Assembly: GCA_030268105.1 (NCBI GenBank)
Contig: BSDZ01000094.1
Coordinates: forward strand, 4,622,501-4,686,500
Direction of reading: 5' to 3'
Length of the DNA stretch: 64,000 nt
From: Volvox africanus
Taxonomy: Eukaryota; Chlorophyta; Chlorophyceae; Chlamydomonadales; Volvocaceae
Shown here: positions 38,201 through 50,509 of the stretch, one piece after another
How positions within the stretch are numbered: the first letter of the stretch is position 1
How the letters are laid out: each line of letters opens with the position of its first letter
Notes under the pieces: generated by a model
The model's input: the letters and a program-made list of their open reading frames with translations, nothing else
Databases searched by the model: none
What the model was told of the DNA's origin: nothing
Program-made: the position numbers and the translations under genes

Positions 38201-39764
38201 GAGCCCCGAAGGCGCCACAGCAGTGCTCTGGAGCCTAGGCGCCATGCAATTGCCGTTGGAACCACTCTGGCTCCAGAACTACTGCCTCACGGTACGGTGC
38301 GGATGCATCGCATGTGTGAAAACCTGGCATACTAAGAGCCGTGCGGGTTAGCGACCGATGTGGTTCCGTCCCCCAGGAAGGACTTCAGGGAGCGGCCTTT
38401 CTCCTTCTCCATTACGCGTGTTCCCCCTCAGCGGTCGATTGCATATCGTTACTAGGAGCTGCGAACAGCCCGTAGTTCTCCCGCCGGCAATGCTTGCTCC
38501 ATTCGGTTTCCTCTTTTCCTTGCACTCAGATTAAGGGTAGTGCAAAATGTCTATGACGGTCCTTTCACGTATCGAATATGGGTGGCTTACAGTTTCCATG
38601 TGTTTCCATGCTGACGTGTTCAATCCGCAGACCACGGGGCGGCTGCACGAGATCCCCCCAGAGGGCCTTATCAATGCGCTGTGGGCCGTCGCCGCATGTC
38701 GGGAGGTGGCGCGTGTGGCGGATGGTGCAATGGTGGGGGCAGCGGTGGAGGGCGCCAAACAAAGTCCACCTGTCACAATCGAACCCACTGCCACAGCCGC
38801 CGGGAGCATTACAGCTGATGCGGCCGTGGGTCCAGGAGGGGTCGCTGCGACTGAAGCCATAGCGGCCGGGGGAGCGGACGTGAAGAGGGAGGAGGTGGAC
38901 GAGGAAGAAGCACGGCGGAGGTTGCGAGATGCGGGGCTGGAGTACGCCGCGGGAGCGGAGCTATTGCAGCAGCAGCTGCAAGCACTACTGCATTTGCGGG
39001 ATGGCGATGGTGCCACGGTAGCGCAGCGGGAAGCGCTAAAGCGTCTGCAGGAGGCTCTGGACCGGCGGCTCAGCAGCGGCTCAGCAGCGGCAGCCACCGC
39101 TGCCATGGGGCTGGGTGGCGCTAGCTCCAGCCAAGCCGCATCCGTTATTAACGGCCTGGCACTACCGGCGGCGTGGATGGAGGAATGGTACAACGCCACG
39201 CTGCCATATCTGGACCTGCCTTACATGGACAGGACGCTGGTGGTTAAGGCGCTATGGGCGGCAGCGTCTCTTGAGCTGGTGCCGCCGGCTGGCTGGCTGC
39301 AGCGGCTGGCAGCTGTGGCAGCGGCACTGCTGGCCGATGGCGCGTTCGAGCCGCTGGAGATTCTCTACGCCAGTCGCAGCGCCGACGGGCTGCTCTCCAG
39401 GCGGGTGGTGACGGCGCGTCCGACGGCAGAGGGGCCGTCATGGAAGGTGCAATATGATCAACACGCTGGGGAAGGGGAAGAGGGGGCTCGGGAGATGTTG
39501 GCTCGCTTCGCGGCGGATAGCTTTGCCTTGCTGAGTCGGCAGCAACAGCTGCCGTCGTCCTGGCGTCGCCTGAATCCGCGCTTCCCACCCTATGCGCAAC
39601 CTAAACCGGGGGCGGAGGTGCCCGGGGAAGTGGCGGTGTGGGGGTCAGGTGGCGAGTCTGGGAGGGGAGGCGTCTATGAGGTGAAGGGGATTGCGGCAGG
39701 GCAGGGTAGACAGTCAGTGGTACCCGGGGTTCCAGGTACGGGGCTGCTACGGCCGTTTCGGTGA
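35292..39764 (+). CDS. OPR repeat protein with N-terminal transit-like sequence
   Basis: Exons: 35292-35765, 36050-36172, 36909-37133, 37341-37421, 37504-37746, 38148-38291 and 38631-39764, all phase 0, about 807 residues. The start is an ATG giving MAPASSWRRANV; the first 50 residues are rich in Ala, Ser, Arg and Cys with almost no acidic residues, which suits organelle import. OPR repeats follow: LVSTLVKLARVGQAPQPAWL, HLATLVRALTSLGVEVPEPW, AALLLWAASDGRLVPESAW, AVDVAWAVARMGYRP, LARLAWAFASFNYFPPDEWL, ATAVLWSLGAMQLPLEPLWL, LVVKALWAAASLELVPPAGW. Most introns fall between repeats. A charged helical insert (EEEARRRLRDAGLEYAAG) lies in the last exon. The stop TGA overlaps a consensus donor (CG, then GTGAGT); splicing to 39859-39907 would replace the end with about 16 other residues. 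Probably an organelle RNA factor; target unknown. Confidence 0.85.
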
Positions 39765-39907
39765 GTGGACGAGGAAAGAGGGTTGAGCACAGGAAGGGGA
39801 GAAGGGCATTAGCCGGTTCTTTACGTGGTGACATGACACGAGTGCATCTCTTATGCAGGGCGCGTGGCACCAAACTATCAATTAGTCTCTGTTTGCCTCT
39901 CTGGTAG

Positions 39908-40798
39908 AGTGCCGGGGAATGAGGTAAGTCGTAACGTAATCTATCGTTACAATTTCTGCCATCAAGGGTTCAGGTGTTTCTGTGTCCATTTTGTCGAGGA
40001 TAAACTCGGTGTGATGTTGCCTCCGCTTGCATTGTCAAATTGGTGCCGTCAATGTTTCGATGCGATACATGGGCCGATGGGCCACCAAAATCCCTGAAAG
40101 GGGTTTTACTATTAGAATCTAGAATCAGGATCCCTGTCGGTTCAGATGTTCCTGTTCGATTTTCTCCTAATGTCATTTCTAAAACCTATTATAGCATATA
40201 TATTATAGCTTCTTTGTTTCCAAAGTTTAGGTTTCATTTATCATACATCGGTGGCTGCAAGATCCCTAAGCAAACTTCAAACCGAGCTAACCAACGAAGC
40301 GCACACATTCAGCCGCAAGATGAAGGCATCAGCATTCAGCATGGAATTGGTCTTCAACACCATCTACCACATCCATGCATCCCGGCGTTGTCCCAGACTG
40401 CTCCAAGACACGCTGCGCCTCCGTATCCTTAAGCCACGTTCCCACCCCGAGCCAGGCAGCATGCGCTCATATGCCCTCAGTACAGTCAACTCAGTCCAGA
40501 ACAGGAGGAGCTGCGTAGAACGCACAAGGACAACGCACAGAACACCAGTCCTCTGCAGTCGATTACGATGTGGTTGACTTGTTATACCGCAGAAAAAACG
40601 GGAACAGGGCCTCTATGAGGCTCCAAAGACGGTCTTAATTTACGCGCCCTGAAACTATCTCGCAACTTCGCGATCTGAGGGATTTTGAAAGACCTGTGGT
40701 AAGCTAAGGTTAGCCATCAGGGCGATCCTCCATCCGGAATCCCAACATCCAATATCTGCGATCCAGGGCTCAAGGAAATTTTGAACGATTTACGATCC
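39908..40798. other. Convergent 3' region of the OPR and P450 genes
   Basis: No coding signal. A minus-strand TGTAA at 39947-39951 could end the P450 transcript, giving a 3' UTR of about 850 nt. I find no plus-strand TGTAA for the OPR gene here. Confidence 0.45.
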
Positions 40799-43700
40799 TT
40801 AGGCAGTTACCAGTTCGGGCATCGGTGTCTGGTGCGGCCTGAGTTGTACCCACACGCCTTCCCGCGGTCCAAAGGTAAGGCCGGTGGCCATGGCCGGTGG
40901 TAGCGGGTGTCCGGGTACGGGGCTGAGGCTGAAGCGCCGCAGCACCGAAACCAATGTGGCCTTGCCGATCTGCCCGCAGATGAAGGAATAAGGATGGGAA
41001 GGATTGATAATAAAAATAATTTATAGAAATAATGATAGAAATAATGACACCACCAACAATAACAATAACAATAACAACAGAAATAACATAACAATAACCA
41101 TCACCATCACACCACCACCAACAACAACAATGATACTACGCGGGCCGTAGCCTGGCGTATGTTAAGGGGGTGGAGAACTAAGAGGTTGCAAGCCTCCCCT
41201 GTATGCCCGCACCACCGTAAGAATGCGAAGAGACGAAACCTGGGTAATCGTCAGAAGAAGGGCGGAGGATTAAACCCCGGCACATGACTGCATACAGATG
41301 ACGTCGCACTTCTGCAAGATCAGATTCAGGTCGGGGATATCCCACGTGACTGCGCACAAAGACATACACACAGACGTGCACGAAGACAAACACAAACACA
41401 TACACACATCTACACAGAATATAATATTGTTCAGGCACGACTGTTATGGCACGACTATTATGGCACGACTTATGCGCCCCTGGAGTTCCAAGTTCTACCC
41501 CGACCGAGAGTGGGCCAAAGATCCATGGTTGAGGACAGTGTATCCCCATGTCGATGGACGGTGACGGACCTGCGAGCTGACTAGGAGCGGAGTTGACGCC
41601 TTAGTTGATTCGGCAGATTCCGCTGGATGCCGGTGGTGGGTGCTGAACCCGGGAAAAGCACTGATTTTGGAGAAGTCGGCATGGGAGACCGGATGAGGGT
41701 GCCCCGAAATACCGGGGAAGGTAGGGACTGGCAGGTTAGTGGCCACGGGTGATGTACCCCCCTATCCTATCCCACACAGATATTACATTTGATGTCTACG
41801 CATCATACCATCATGGCAAGTTTGTGGCCCACACACATTCGGGCTCCGATGCCGAAGCCCGCCCAGGCTGCCGGATGGGAGGAACTGTATGCTCCAACGC
41901 CACCGCCGCTCTGGCCTCCATCAGTGCCACCACCGCCGCCTCCAAGTGATGTTGCCGGCAAAAACCGCTCGGGAATAAAGCGGTCGGGGTGGGGCCACAA
42001 GGCGGGGTCATGGTGCAGGTTGAAGGTTGGCAAGGCCAGGAATGTTCCTCTGGATCAGGGAAAAAGGAAAGCAGAGGGGGGCCAGCGGCTGTGGAGGGGT
42101 GTTTTGGGGAAATCCCCACGGACAGGAACCCGGGTGAAGCAGGGTTGGAGGCGGGCTGTTTCGATGTAGCACATTAATAACTGATGTGGATGTAATATTA
42201 ATATATAACATAAAAAATACGCAATAAACATAAAACAGTAATTTTATATATAAATGTATGTCACATAGTTTGTAATATAATTGTTAATTGTTATTATTGT
42301 ATTATATTATATATACACGTACTTATGTACTAACACACACCTGGGCACTACTCGCCCATCTTCCAGACAGATGTCGTTGCGGGCGTGCCGGAACAGGGTA
42401 GGTACGGAAGGATAAAGCCTCATCGTCTCCTTGAGCACTGCCTCTGTGTATGGCAACTATACAACAATAATACGTACGGGAAGACATAACTATAGAGGTA
42501 CTTTTTGAAGGTTGGGCCATATGTATGGATGTAGGAACGGGTGTTACACTGTGGGCGCCCTGCAGGGCCGAACCACAGCGCATGAAGGAACACACGGCTT
42601 AGTCTGTTCGTCCTGCCATGCGCTCCTCCCCTCGCTCAGCCAGGTATGTATGTATCTGATATCCTAAGGATATCAGCCAGATTGTTGGGCCCTGGGGTAT
42701 CTGGCCCCACCAGACATCTGTGACCCGCCCTTGGCCCCAGGCGACTGGTGCTGGGCAGCAGCGCTGTGGGGCAACCCGTTACTGCCTAACAACGATGCTG
42801 GAGGGAATACCAACAGCATGTACCGGTGCCCATGCCTTGAAGCGCATCACACAGTGCTGGCCTCTTGCACGATACTGCTGACCGGGGGGGGACCTGGTGC
42901 GGGTCCATGACATGTTGGAGCACGGCCAAGTGACCAACCGCCAGGACAACGATTGGGCTGACTGGACCCATCACCACCTGAACCCCAGCGCTATACCTAC
43001 CTAACAAAGAAATATGGAAGCCACCCAAGCCGCCATTACTGTCCTAATATTTGATTACAGCTGATATCAAGCCGATGTGGCAGCTAGGTCAGTGGAGACC
43101 CGCCGACATGAGGAAGATAGAAAGCAACAGGAACAGCGGGAGCACACACACCCCGACCGCAAAACAGTGATTGCTATGATCATCAGGCGGTTGGGCAGGA
43201 GACTGCCTCGAGGCTCAACCACAGTGTCAATCTAAGACTAACAGTCCGCCAAGCAACACAGCTGCAGGTCGGGACAGCCCAAGAACAACGACTGCAGCTG
43301 ATGGCAGCCAAGAGGCCATGGGCGTACCAGGAGCAGCAGACCAGCTCAACCCAAAGACTGAAGTCGACCGCTTTCGTGCAACCCTCGCCCGCCTGTGGTC
43401 TGATGTACACTGAGAGGACCAAAACGGCCTCAAACTCAACGGCCCCGTCAAAGGGCCATCACGGACCTCTTCACGCAGTCAGGGTATCCCCTAGTTCAGG
43501 CGGAGGAGGAAGCCACTTACACTCAACGAGGCAACCCCCTGACCCAGGCAACCATAGGGGGACCAGCACAAACGGAGGTGACAGCAGCAACAGCCACTTC
43601 ACCCCTTCACTGTGCTCGTGCCCGAACAGTAGCAGACTTTTGGGCTCGGCTGCACTCCTGTGCAGCCCTAGGTATCCCCCGGCGACGCTGGGGCTGTAGT

Positions 43701-46461
43701 AAACTACAAACCTTTAGGTCAGAAATATAAATAGATAATCATGCGACAAGCATGATACTTAAAATCCTCGTGGTACACAAAAGCAGATCGCCGTACATTT
43801 TGACAGGTAAATCACTATAAAAGTTACCCTGGTGCAGAGCTTTGGCCAGACAACAAAGTATTACATTACTAGTTGTTCGGAGTTCAAGACTCCGCTGGAT
43901 TCCATTAGATGTATCAGATTGCTGCATTGCCATACTTGCAATCCATTTCTAAGCCAACAAAATCGACGCTTCCGCATAGAAACTCAAGCATAATTAAGAC
44001 GACTGCTACAGGAACCGGGTAGAGCAACAATACCCCATCCTCGCAGTGGCCAGTGTCTTCATGCGTCTTCTGAGGGGTCTAGCTTGTCTGGTGGGCGTTT
44101 TGGGAGGGCCCTAGTTTTTTGCCCCCTTTCCTGGGTGTCCCTGGGAGGGAGGTCCAGGCCTTTTGCTTGGTAGGCAGTGGAGGTGGAGGAGGCGGGGTTT
44201 ACTTGCTTTTTAGGGAGGTAGGGGTGCTCTCTTGCCCTCTCCGTCTGGGAGCTGGTGGGGTTGGCTGAGGTTCTGTTCCTTTCAAAAAGCGATACTACAG
44301 GATTTAGTGGAAGTAGAAGGGTTTGAGCAGATCAAACCCTGAGTGCTTGGTGGAGTTAAGCTCAATTTTATCTTTTAACTCGTTTTCGATCAATCTGGAC
44401 ACGGCTACGTTTGAATAGTTGAATGGGAAGCTTACGCTCTTCCGCTGGCCACATTCATAGAAAGGGGAAAATCGGCACGAAGAAGCTGCTAGAATCAGAT
44501 CGAAAGCCGACCATACATTTTGGCCAGTTGTAATATCTTAAGGTATATTTTGTATCCCTTGCCTGGGCAATAGGCAGCATTTTTCCAAAAACTAGCATTA
44601 AGCCTAATAATTCTTTTGTCTGAACTGTGCATCCTGATTGCAGAACTTGGAAGAAAAATCAAGTTAAGCGAAAGCAAAATATGGAGCTGAGCGTAAAAGT
44701 TTGGAGGAATAATTATTAAGTAAGCTTTTTAATATTTAATACTTTCATTTAAATAATTCATATTTTGTAAAATAATTGAAGATGCTATCAAAAACCGGTA
44801 AAATTATTAAGGTTATGATTATCAGTTTAAAAGCAGAGCTGAAATCTGACTGCATATCAAAGGGAACAGCCAAAGACAAATAGCAAAAACTTTTTTGATT
44901 TTAAAAAAACACCAAATGCTCGCCACCTTAATACACCACCAACTTACTCTTAAAAATAATTTTTCTAATTTCTATTTTTTGAATAGAAATTAGGAAAATT
45001 TCTATTCAAGTAGCCAGGCTTGAGACTCGTCAGGTCTGTGTGCCCTTGCTGGCTGAGCGAGGGGAGGAGTGCACGGCAGGACAAACAGACTAAGCCGTGT
45101 GTTCCCCCCTACGCTGTGGTTTGGCCCGGTCAGGGCCCCCGGTGCTTGTCCTCTCAGTGTAACATCCTTACACCCAGGCACCCAGGCACACAGGCACACA
45201 GACAGGTGGCAAAACTATAAAGCCCTAATAAAGCACATTTCATCTTCACGGACTGCTTAAGGTCCCGAAGTCGCAACCCACCCGTATCCCCCTCCCACAT
45301 ACCTCCCCGAGTAACTCCACCGTCAGCTCCCGAGCCCCCGTCAACTTCACCTCCTCCACTAGGCGGCGCTGCGCTCCTGGGTGGTTCGCCAGCAGCAGCA
45401 GCGCAAGAGAGGTGGTCGTGCTGCTCGTCTCATAGGCGGCGAGGATGAACGTGACGCTTTGACCCATAACCTGGTGGTGTGATGCCGGGTTGAAGGGTGG
45501 TGCCGTGCGTGTGTATGTCTGTGGGCGTGTCTGTGGGGCATGTTTGTGGGGCATGTCTGTGTGGCGTGTCTGTGTGGCGTGTCTGTGGGCATGTCTGTGG
45601 GCTAGCGGGAAGGAGGGTTCTCCTGCTCGGACCTGTCGGGATCGAGTTTGGGAGCAGCTGGCGGGATCGGTCATCACCTCTCCTGCCGCCTTAACGCATG
45701 CCGTTAATATCTGCATTTCTGAACCGCATGTTTTGGCCACGATTTTATATACTTTTACATTTGGAAAGTAAGTTCCTTCAGAAAGCAACAAGAACAGCAT
45801 GGATTCTAATAACTTACCCTTTACTTCGCTGCGTGCTCCTACCGTCGCTGGGTACCGTTAGCGGTTCCGTTTGCTAACCCCCAACAGTAACCGCGGACCG
45901 CCCTTCTCACCTCCTTATCGGTCAGAGGCCCCTCCGCCCCCTTACGGCCCTCCAGCATCGCAGCAAGGAAGCTGGAGCTGCTGATGCCGCCGCCAACCTC
46001 GCGGAACGGCGATGGTGACGTGGTGACGGCTGCGGCGCCATTGTCCCTATCCCGAGCATCAGCGGTGAAGTTCCTCCGGCCACTGCCTACCACCCTTGCC
46101 TTCGCCGCCTTTTCCGCCGTCGCCGTTGCGTCAATGGTCTTCTTTACGTTGCTCGCGCCGCCGCCATTGACTGCGTCATCCCACTGGGAAATGAGTTGAC
46201 GACTTATCTCGTTGATGGCGGATCTCGCCGTCATGATTCGCCGTTGATTGGCATCTGGCAGATACGTGGCCAGGAAGCGGATGGCTGGGGCCAGCAAGGG
46301 AAACATGAGCTGCGAAGGGGATTATGGAGTGCAATTGGAAAGGAAAGGAGGAGCGCAGTGAGGAGGCGGGAGAGGCGGGGGAGGCAAGCGGCCCAAGGAC
46401 AGCAAAGATGGTGCAGATTCGGGTGGTTTGTGCAAATCGGTGGGTTTGAGGGGGAAGGCGC

Positions 46462-46493
<32 letters not shown>

Positions 46494-49021
46494 GGGGAAA
46501 GTACAACAGAAGACAGTAGCTGTAAAAGCGGTGTGCCGGGTGCCCGAGCCGTAGAGGCCGTCACCTGGACGGTCCAGACCCAGTCCCCAGCGGAGTGCTC
46601 ACTCACTTGCGCTCCGGAACCCAGCCAGAGTTCGTGAGGAATTCATCACAACAGTACGGGAGTGATATCGGTCAACCGCCCTAACGACCCATGGAATCGC
46701 GCGCTGATGCCAGCAAGAAAGCCGGGCCTAACCTCACCAGGGAGCCACAACGGAGAGATAGGGCCCACTTCTTATGTCGTACCTGAAGGCCCACATAGAG
46801 GGACGCGTTCTCCAGCTTGAAGGTATCGAAGGTTTCGCGGCAGTGGTGGGCGAGAGTGCCACCCAGACCCGTCGCCACGGTCTCCAGATTCAACGTGGCG
46901 CTGTGTGTTTTGAGCTGATGCTGCCCCGGCTGCTGTCCTCTCGCCCCATAATCAGCGTTGAAGTCTACTTCAAAATCGACGCTGCGGCCGCAGCGAGAGA
47001 AGCATACCCCGGGGCCCAGGGTCAAGAGGACAAGGGTAGTATGGGCAACAGCGCCCTTTTAACAAGCAACAAGCAATGCGATATGTTCACAGAGAGGAGC
47101 AAGGCTTGACCCTTCACGCCGCGTCAGATTAGCACTTCAGAAACTGTACGTTAAGACGCGTACGACGCTTGGTTGGAGTCCTTGTTGACCGCACGCTGAA
47201 CGGCGGCGTACTGAGCTGACGTGGCTGGATGTCATATAATTCATGATACATGCCTACAAGGACAGCTACAGGGTTATAACGACAGGTATAACGATATGCA
47301 GCTCAGCAAAGCGTATGGTAATTAGGCCATATTTCCGTACGAACTCCTACCCGCTGCCCGTACACAGACCGTAGCTATTCCAACGTACCCGTACGCAAGC
47401 TCCCCCGTGATGGCCAGCATGAGGTCTCCAAGGGCCTTTTGGGCGTCCAGAGACGTACCAGAGACGGCATAGCGCTCCAGGGACGGAATGAAGCGGGCCA
47501 GGCAGCGTCCGATTGCGGGCAGGTGGGCAGTCAGGCTGCGGGCGATCAAAATATGACACAACGAAGAAGGAAGATGAGATTTATTTTTAGCCCTTACTTT
47601 GGGGGAATATGACAATAAGTCAGATGTGCTGTGGGAGGAGGCGGACGGGATGATATTCCGGGGGGGGATCATCGGGCAGGATGGGCAGGATGGACATTTT
47701 TATGTACCACGATGGGGGACGGCATAACACAGAGCAGGACAGCTGGATGGGCTTGGACTGGAAAGCCTGCAGCAGAGTTGTGACATCGACATGATGATGT
47801 CATGGACAGTTGACAGTTGACAGTTGACGTACCAATTAGGGATAGATATGGATGTCAATAGATTCCATCCGGCACTGGAGGCGAAGGGGCTCGGGGAGGC
47901 ATGTCTTTTGGAGCGCCGAGGCGCATGCCTTTCCCTGGCTCTGCACATACCTTCCTTTCAACTTTCTCAACAAGCTTCATAATCAATAAAAAGAGCAGAC
48001 TTCGCTCAGACCTACCTGGCGGGATGGACGATGGCCGTTTCAAATGCGCGGCGGCCTCGGCGCCACGACTCGCCGCTGTCAATGCCGTGGATGGGCGGAA
48101 AAGGGGGGGACGGACAGTCGGGTCGAAAAAGGATTGCGAGATGAGACGACGGGGGCGAGATGAGACCGGACCAATCGGAGGGGAATTTTCTGGTTGACAG
48201 ATCACGGAAACTCACTGCGCAAAGAAGGCGCTCGCCAGCTCAATCTGCCGACTCTGTCCGGTCAGAACGTCCAGGAAGGTGGTTAAGTCCAACGGTCGGG
48301 CAACCGATTGCGACGCCAGCTTTCTGGTGGCGTGCCAGCGGAGAGTGGTGAAGAGGAAGGGGGGTTCCGGAGCACCATATTATCCGAAGCCGCAGTTACC
48401 GTGGCGGAGTTTAAAAGGTGTTGAGCGGCGCAAGCTGCAAGGCGCAGCTAAATGATGGGGGAGTCGGCTCTGCCTCCACAACGGCGACAGTACTCATGTA
48501 AAAGGTAGGAGATGAACGTTGGGAGCGTTGGCCGGGACAAGGTAGGTGTGCAGGTGAAGGAAGAAGGGTGTGATCGGAGAGTGCTGGGTTGTACGACGTG
48601 GGCACCTGGGCCTGTTTGTAATTTCCATCTAATTCTTTCTAATTTCTGCAGAAACGGTTCTAAATAAAACAAAACTCGTAAGCAAAGCACCTGTATGACG
48701 TATATCGTGCGGATGGGATTACAAGCCCCCGATGTCCCCTTACCGCACAAGGTCGGGATCGCTGACCACCAGCCAAGGCCGAGTGCCGAACCATACCTGC
48801 ATCAAGAGATTGACACACCATCGTCAGGAGTGTGGCGCTACCGCGTGGCAAACAGAGCTAAACGGCCACCCGAGTGAGGCGCGATCCAAATCAGGCAGCC
48901 GGAACGCGTGCGCCTACCTTGCAAACGGGTCCGTACTTTTGCCCAACGTACGACAGGTATTGCGTCGTATCCATGGCAATTATTTGCGGTAGATTGCCCA
49001 GGAAGGGAAGGCCCATGGGAC
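40799..49021 (-). CDS. Cytochrome P450 (N-terminal anchor exon not identified)
   Basis: Exons 49021-48918, 48796-48744, 48323-48216, 48075-48016, 47535-47389, 46981-46783, 46309-45911, 45470-45303, 42456-42341, 42049-41809 and 40969-40799 join in phase to about 588 residues. Family hallmarks: GPMGLPFLGN at the N-terminal hinge, a C-helix WRRGRR, the I-helix ILAAYETSS (AxET type), the K-helix KETMR (ExxR), the FIPERF motif, and the haem loop FGIGARMCVG with its axial Cys. The catalytic core is therefore complete. A Gly-rich insert precedes the haem loop. The first exon begins in phase 1, so an upstream exon encoding the membrane anchor is needed, and I cannot place it. The motifs resemble clan 3/CYP711-like enzymes, but the substrate and subfamily cannot be told. 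The 2.85 kb intron at 42457-45302 carries a mobile-element remnant. Confidence 0.9.
41641..41767 (-). repeat. Dispersed repeat, copy B
   Basis: This is the inverted counterpart of 3117-3243, in the P450 intron between the haem-loop exon and the last exon. It carries the same GGTACATCACCCGTGGCCAC end. It lies in the same direction as the P450, just as copy A lies in the same direction as its OPR host. Confidence 0.85.
42600..45000. mobile_element. Degenerate mobile-element remnant in a P450 intron
   Basis: The P450 exons on either side join exactly in phase, so this DNA is intronic. The left part (42.6-43.7 kb) has a plus-strand frame rich in Gln, Arg and Glu with a coiled-coil look, broken by stops, resembling a gag-like region. 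A perfect 21 bp palindrome sits at 42656-42676. The right part (44.3-45.0 kb) is strongly A/T-rich, with a minus-strand frame of about 71 codons (44310-44530) and a long A/T hairpin at 44959-45000. I see no transposase or reverse transcriptase motif, so the element class is open. It may be two nested insertions. Confidence 0.45.
46461..46493. repeat. (CAA)n microsatellite
   Basis: About ten CAA units lie in a P450 intron, close to the branch region of the intron before exon 7. Confidence 0.9.
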
Positions 49022-49330
49022 CTATATTGTACGACAGCAATAGTGAAAGGTACAGTTGCGTACGGCAGCGAGCAAATAGTTTGGGATTTAGCTTCAAAAC
49101 GCAACATAAGGACAGCGGTTCTTAAGGAGTGAGGGAGGAGTGCAATAACAGGTCATATTTGGGTTCTTGGGTTCAAAACGACTACGACCGGGGCTCTCAC
49201 CCTTGTACATGACACGCTGTAAGTGTCAGAAGAGCTGCGGCAACACTTCCATTCATTCACTCTGATATTGACAAGTACCGAATTGAATTGCTTTTACAAC
49301 TGATATAACTATATATTTTAAACTCATACA
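49022..49330. other. P450 upstream flank and junction with bacterial DNA
   Basis: No clear exon. A short minus-strand frame starting at 49256 ends in a consensus donor at 49200, but its phase does not fit the first recognised P450 exon. Composition drops from host-like to A/T-rich between about 49260 and 49330, which marks the left edge of the inserted bacterial DNA. Confidence 0.45.
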
Positions 49331-49438
49331 ATATTAATTTTAGGGGGCACACGGTTTTTGATAGTTGTAAATGTTGTTATGGATACTTTTACTCAAATTA
49401 TCGAACCCATATGTTTGGCTCCAGACATGAGGGGTTAG
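49331..49438 (+). pseudogene. secY: secY 3' fragment (bacterial translocase subunit)
   Basis: An intact 36-codon frame ends in TAG and reads ILILGGTRFLIVVNVVMDTF, then TQI. This matches the last transmembrane segment and the conserved VVNVVMDT end of bacterial SecY. The rest of the gene is missing upstream. It is followed after 24 nt by adk, the standard bacterial secY-adk order. Algal nuclear or plastid SecY would not be this A/T-rich or sit beside adk. Confidence 0.8.
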
Positions 49439-49462
49439 TACAAAAATGAAATTGAAGGAGAG

Positions 49463-50100
49463 ATGATAAAAAAGATTATACTGTTAATCGGTCCTCCTTG
49501 TTATGGAAAAGGTACTCAAGGTAAACTCTTGGTAGAAGTTAATGCTTCCCATTATTTCTACTGGCAATATTCTTTGAAAGATTGCAGCAACTAATACTCA
49601 ATATATGGACTCTGGCAAATTGGTGCCCCTGAAGTAGTCAACAGATTGATGAAAACAGCTGTACTTTCTGATGATTACAAAACCGGTGTATTCTGGATGG
49701 TTATCCAAGAAACTTAAGCATGCAGGATATCTGGATAAAAATGTGGATGCAGAAATAAGCTGTATATTTTTAATGTGGCTGATGGAGTAGCTGTAAAGAG
49801 GATTGCAGGGAGATATAGCTGCGAATCTTGTGGGAATATATGTAACAAGTATTACGATCATCCTAATATTAAAGGATTATGTGATAAATGCGGTTCTTCT
49901 TAGGTAATATTCAGATCGGATGATGACGGAAAAATAGTTTTATCGAAAACTTATTTTTGTTTTTCCAGGAATGGAAGAATATAGAAAAGAAACCTTAAGT
50001 TGAATATTATTAGCAGAAAGGAAGATTTTTTTATGTAAATGCCACTGCTAATAAAGGGAAAGTAAAGGCAGGAATTGATTTGATTGCAAAAACAATTTGA
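49463..50100 (+). pseudogene. adk: adk pseudogene (adenylate kinase, Rickettsiales type)
   Basis: The frame opens with MIKKIILLIGPPCYGKGTQG, a P-loop of adenylate kinase (GPPxxGKGTQ). Further on, VKRIAGRYSCESCG and CDKCGSS form the Cys4 zinc LID, a feature kept in Rickettsiales enzymes. The C-terminus (YVNATANKGKV) ends at a TGA at 50098-50100. Several in-frame stops and frame changes between these blocks make it non-functional. A purine-rich AAGGAG (49455-49460) remains just before the ATG, a relic of a bacterial ribosome-binding site. The A/T content is far above that of the host exons. Confidence 0.85.
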
Positions 50101-50269
50101 CTTTATCGGACATCTTTATATCATTCTGTATTCGAGTAAGTTTACTTAACTAATATAACTCTTGATGCGCAAGTTAATTTTACCAATATAACTCTTGATG
50201 TAACTAATTCACACAAATCAAATTTTATCAATAATACTGTTTTTTTTGTGAATTTGTCTGGGTACTTGT

Positions 50270-50509
50270 CCAAAAGAAAATCGTGCTTTTGTTTCTGGAG
50301 TTAACTTGGCAAAGGTATACATATAAAACCTAGCCGTAATAGTGAAGCTGGTATTTCTCAGAAAGAATTACCAATTCATACTTCGAATTTAAGCCATATA
50401 GATCCAAAAACGGACGAAGTCACTAAGGTTGGAATAAAGACTTTGGATAATGGTAAAAAGTGAGATTTGCAAAACATCTGGTGAGATAATTTCTAAGAAA
50501 AGTAAGTGA
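50270..50509 (+). pseudogene. rplX: rplX pseudogene (ribosomal protein bL24/uL24, bacterial)
   Basis: The conserved blocks are PKENRAFVSGVNLAK, then ELPIHTSNLSHIDPKT, VGIKTLDNGKK and VRFAKTSGEIISKK, in order. Two single-base frame breaks (after about 50317 and about 50461) and loss of the N-terminal third disable it. The stop TGA at 50507-50509 shares a base with the next ATG. It matches bacterial L24, not the algal plastid or cytosolic protein. Confidence 0.85.

Noticed and set aside
43301..43699. 132-codon plus-strand frame as a host gene
   Set aside because: It lies in a P450 intron within a degenerate element, has no recognised domain, and neighbouring frames continue the same sequence only with stops.
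49202..49256. Minus-strand ATG-led stretch as the P450 first exon
   Set aside because: Its consensus donor leaves two bases, but the next exon needs one; joining them breaks the frame.
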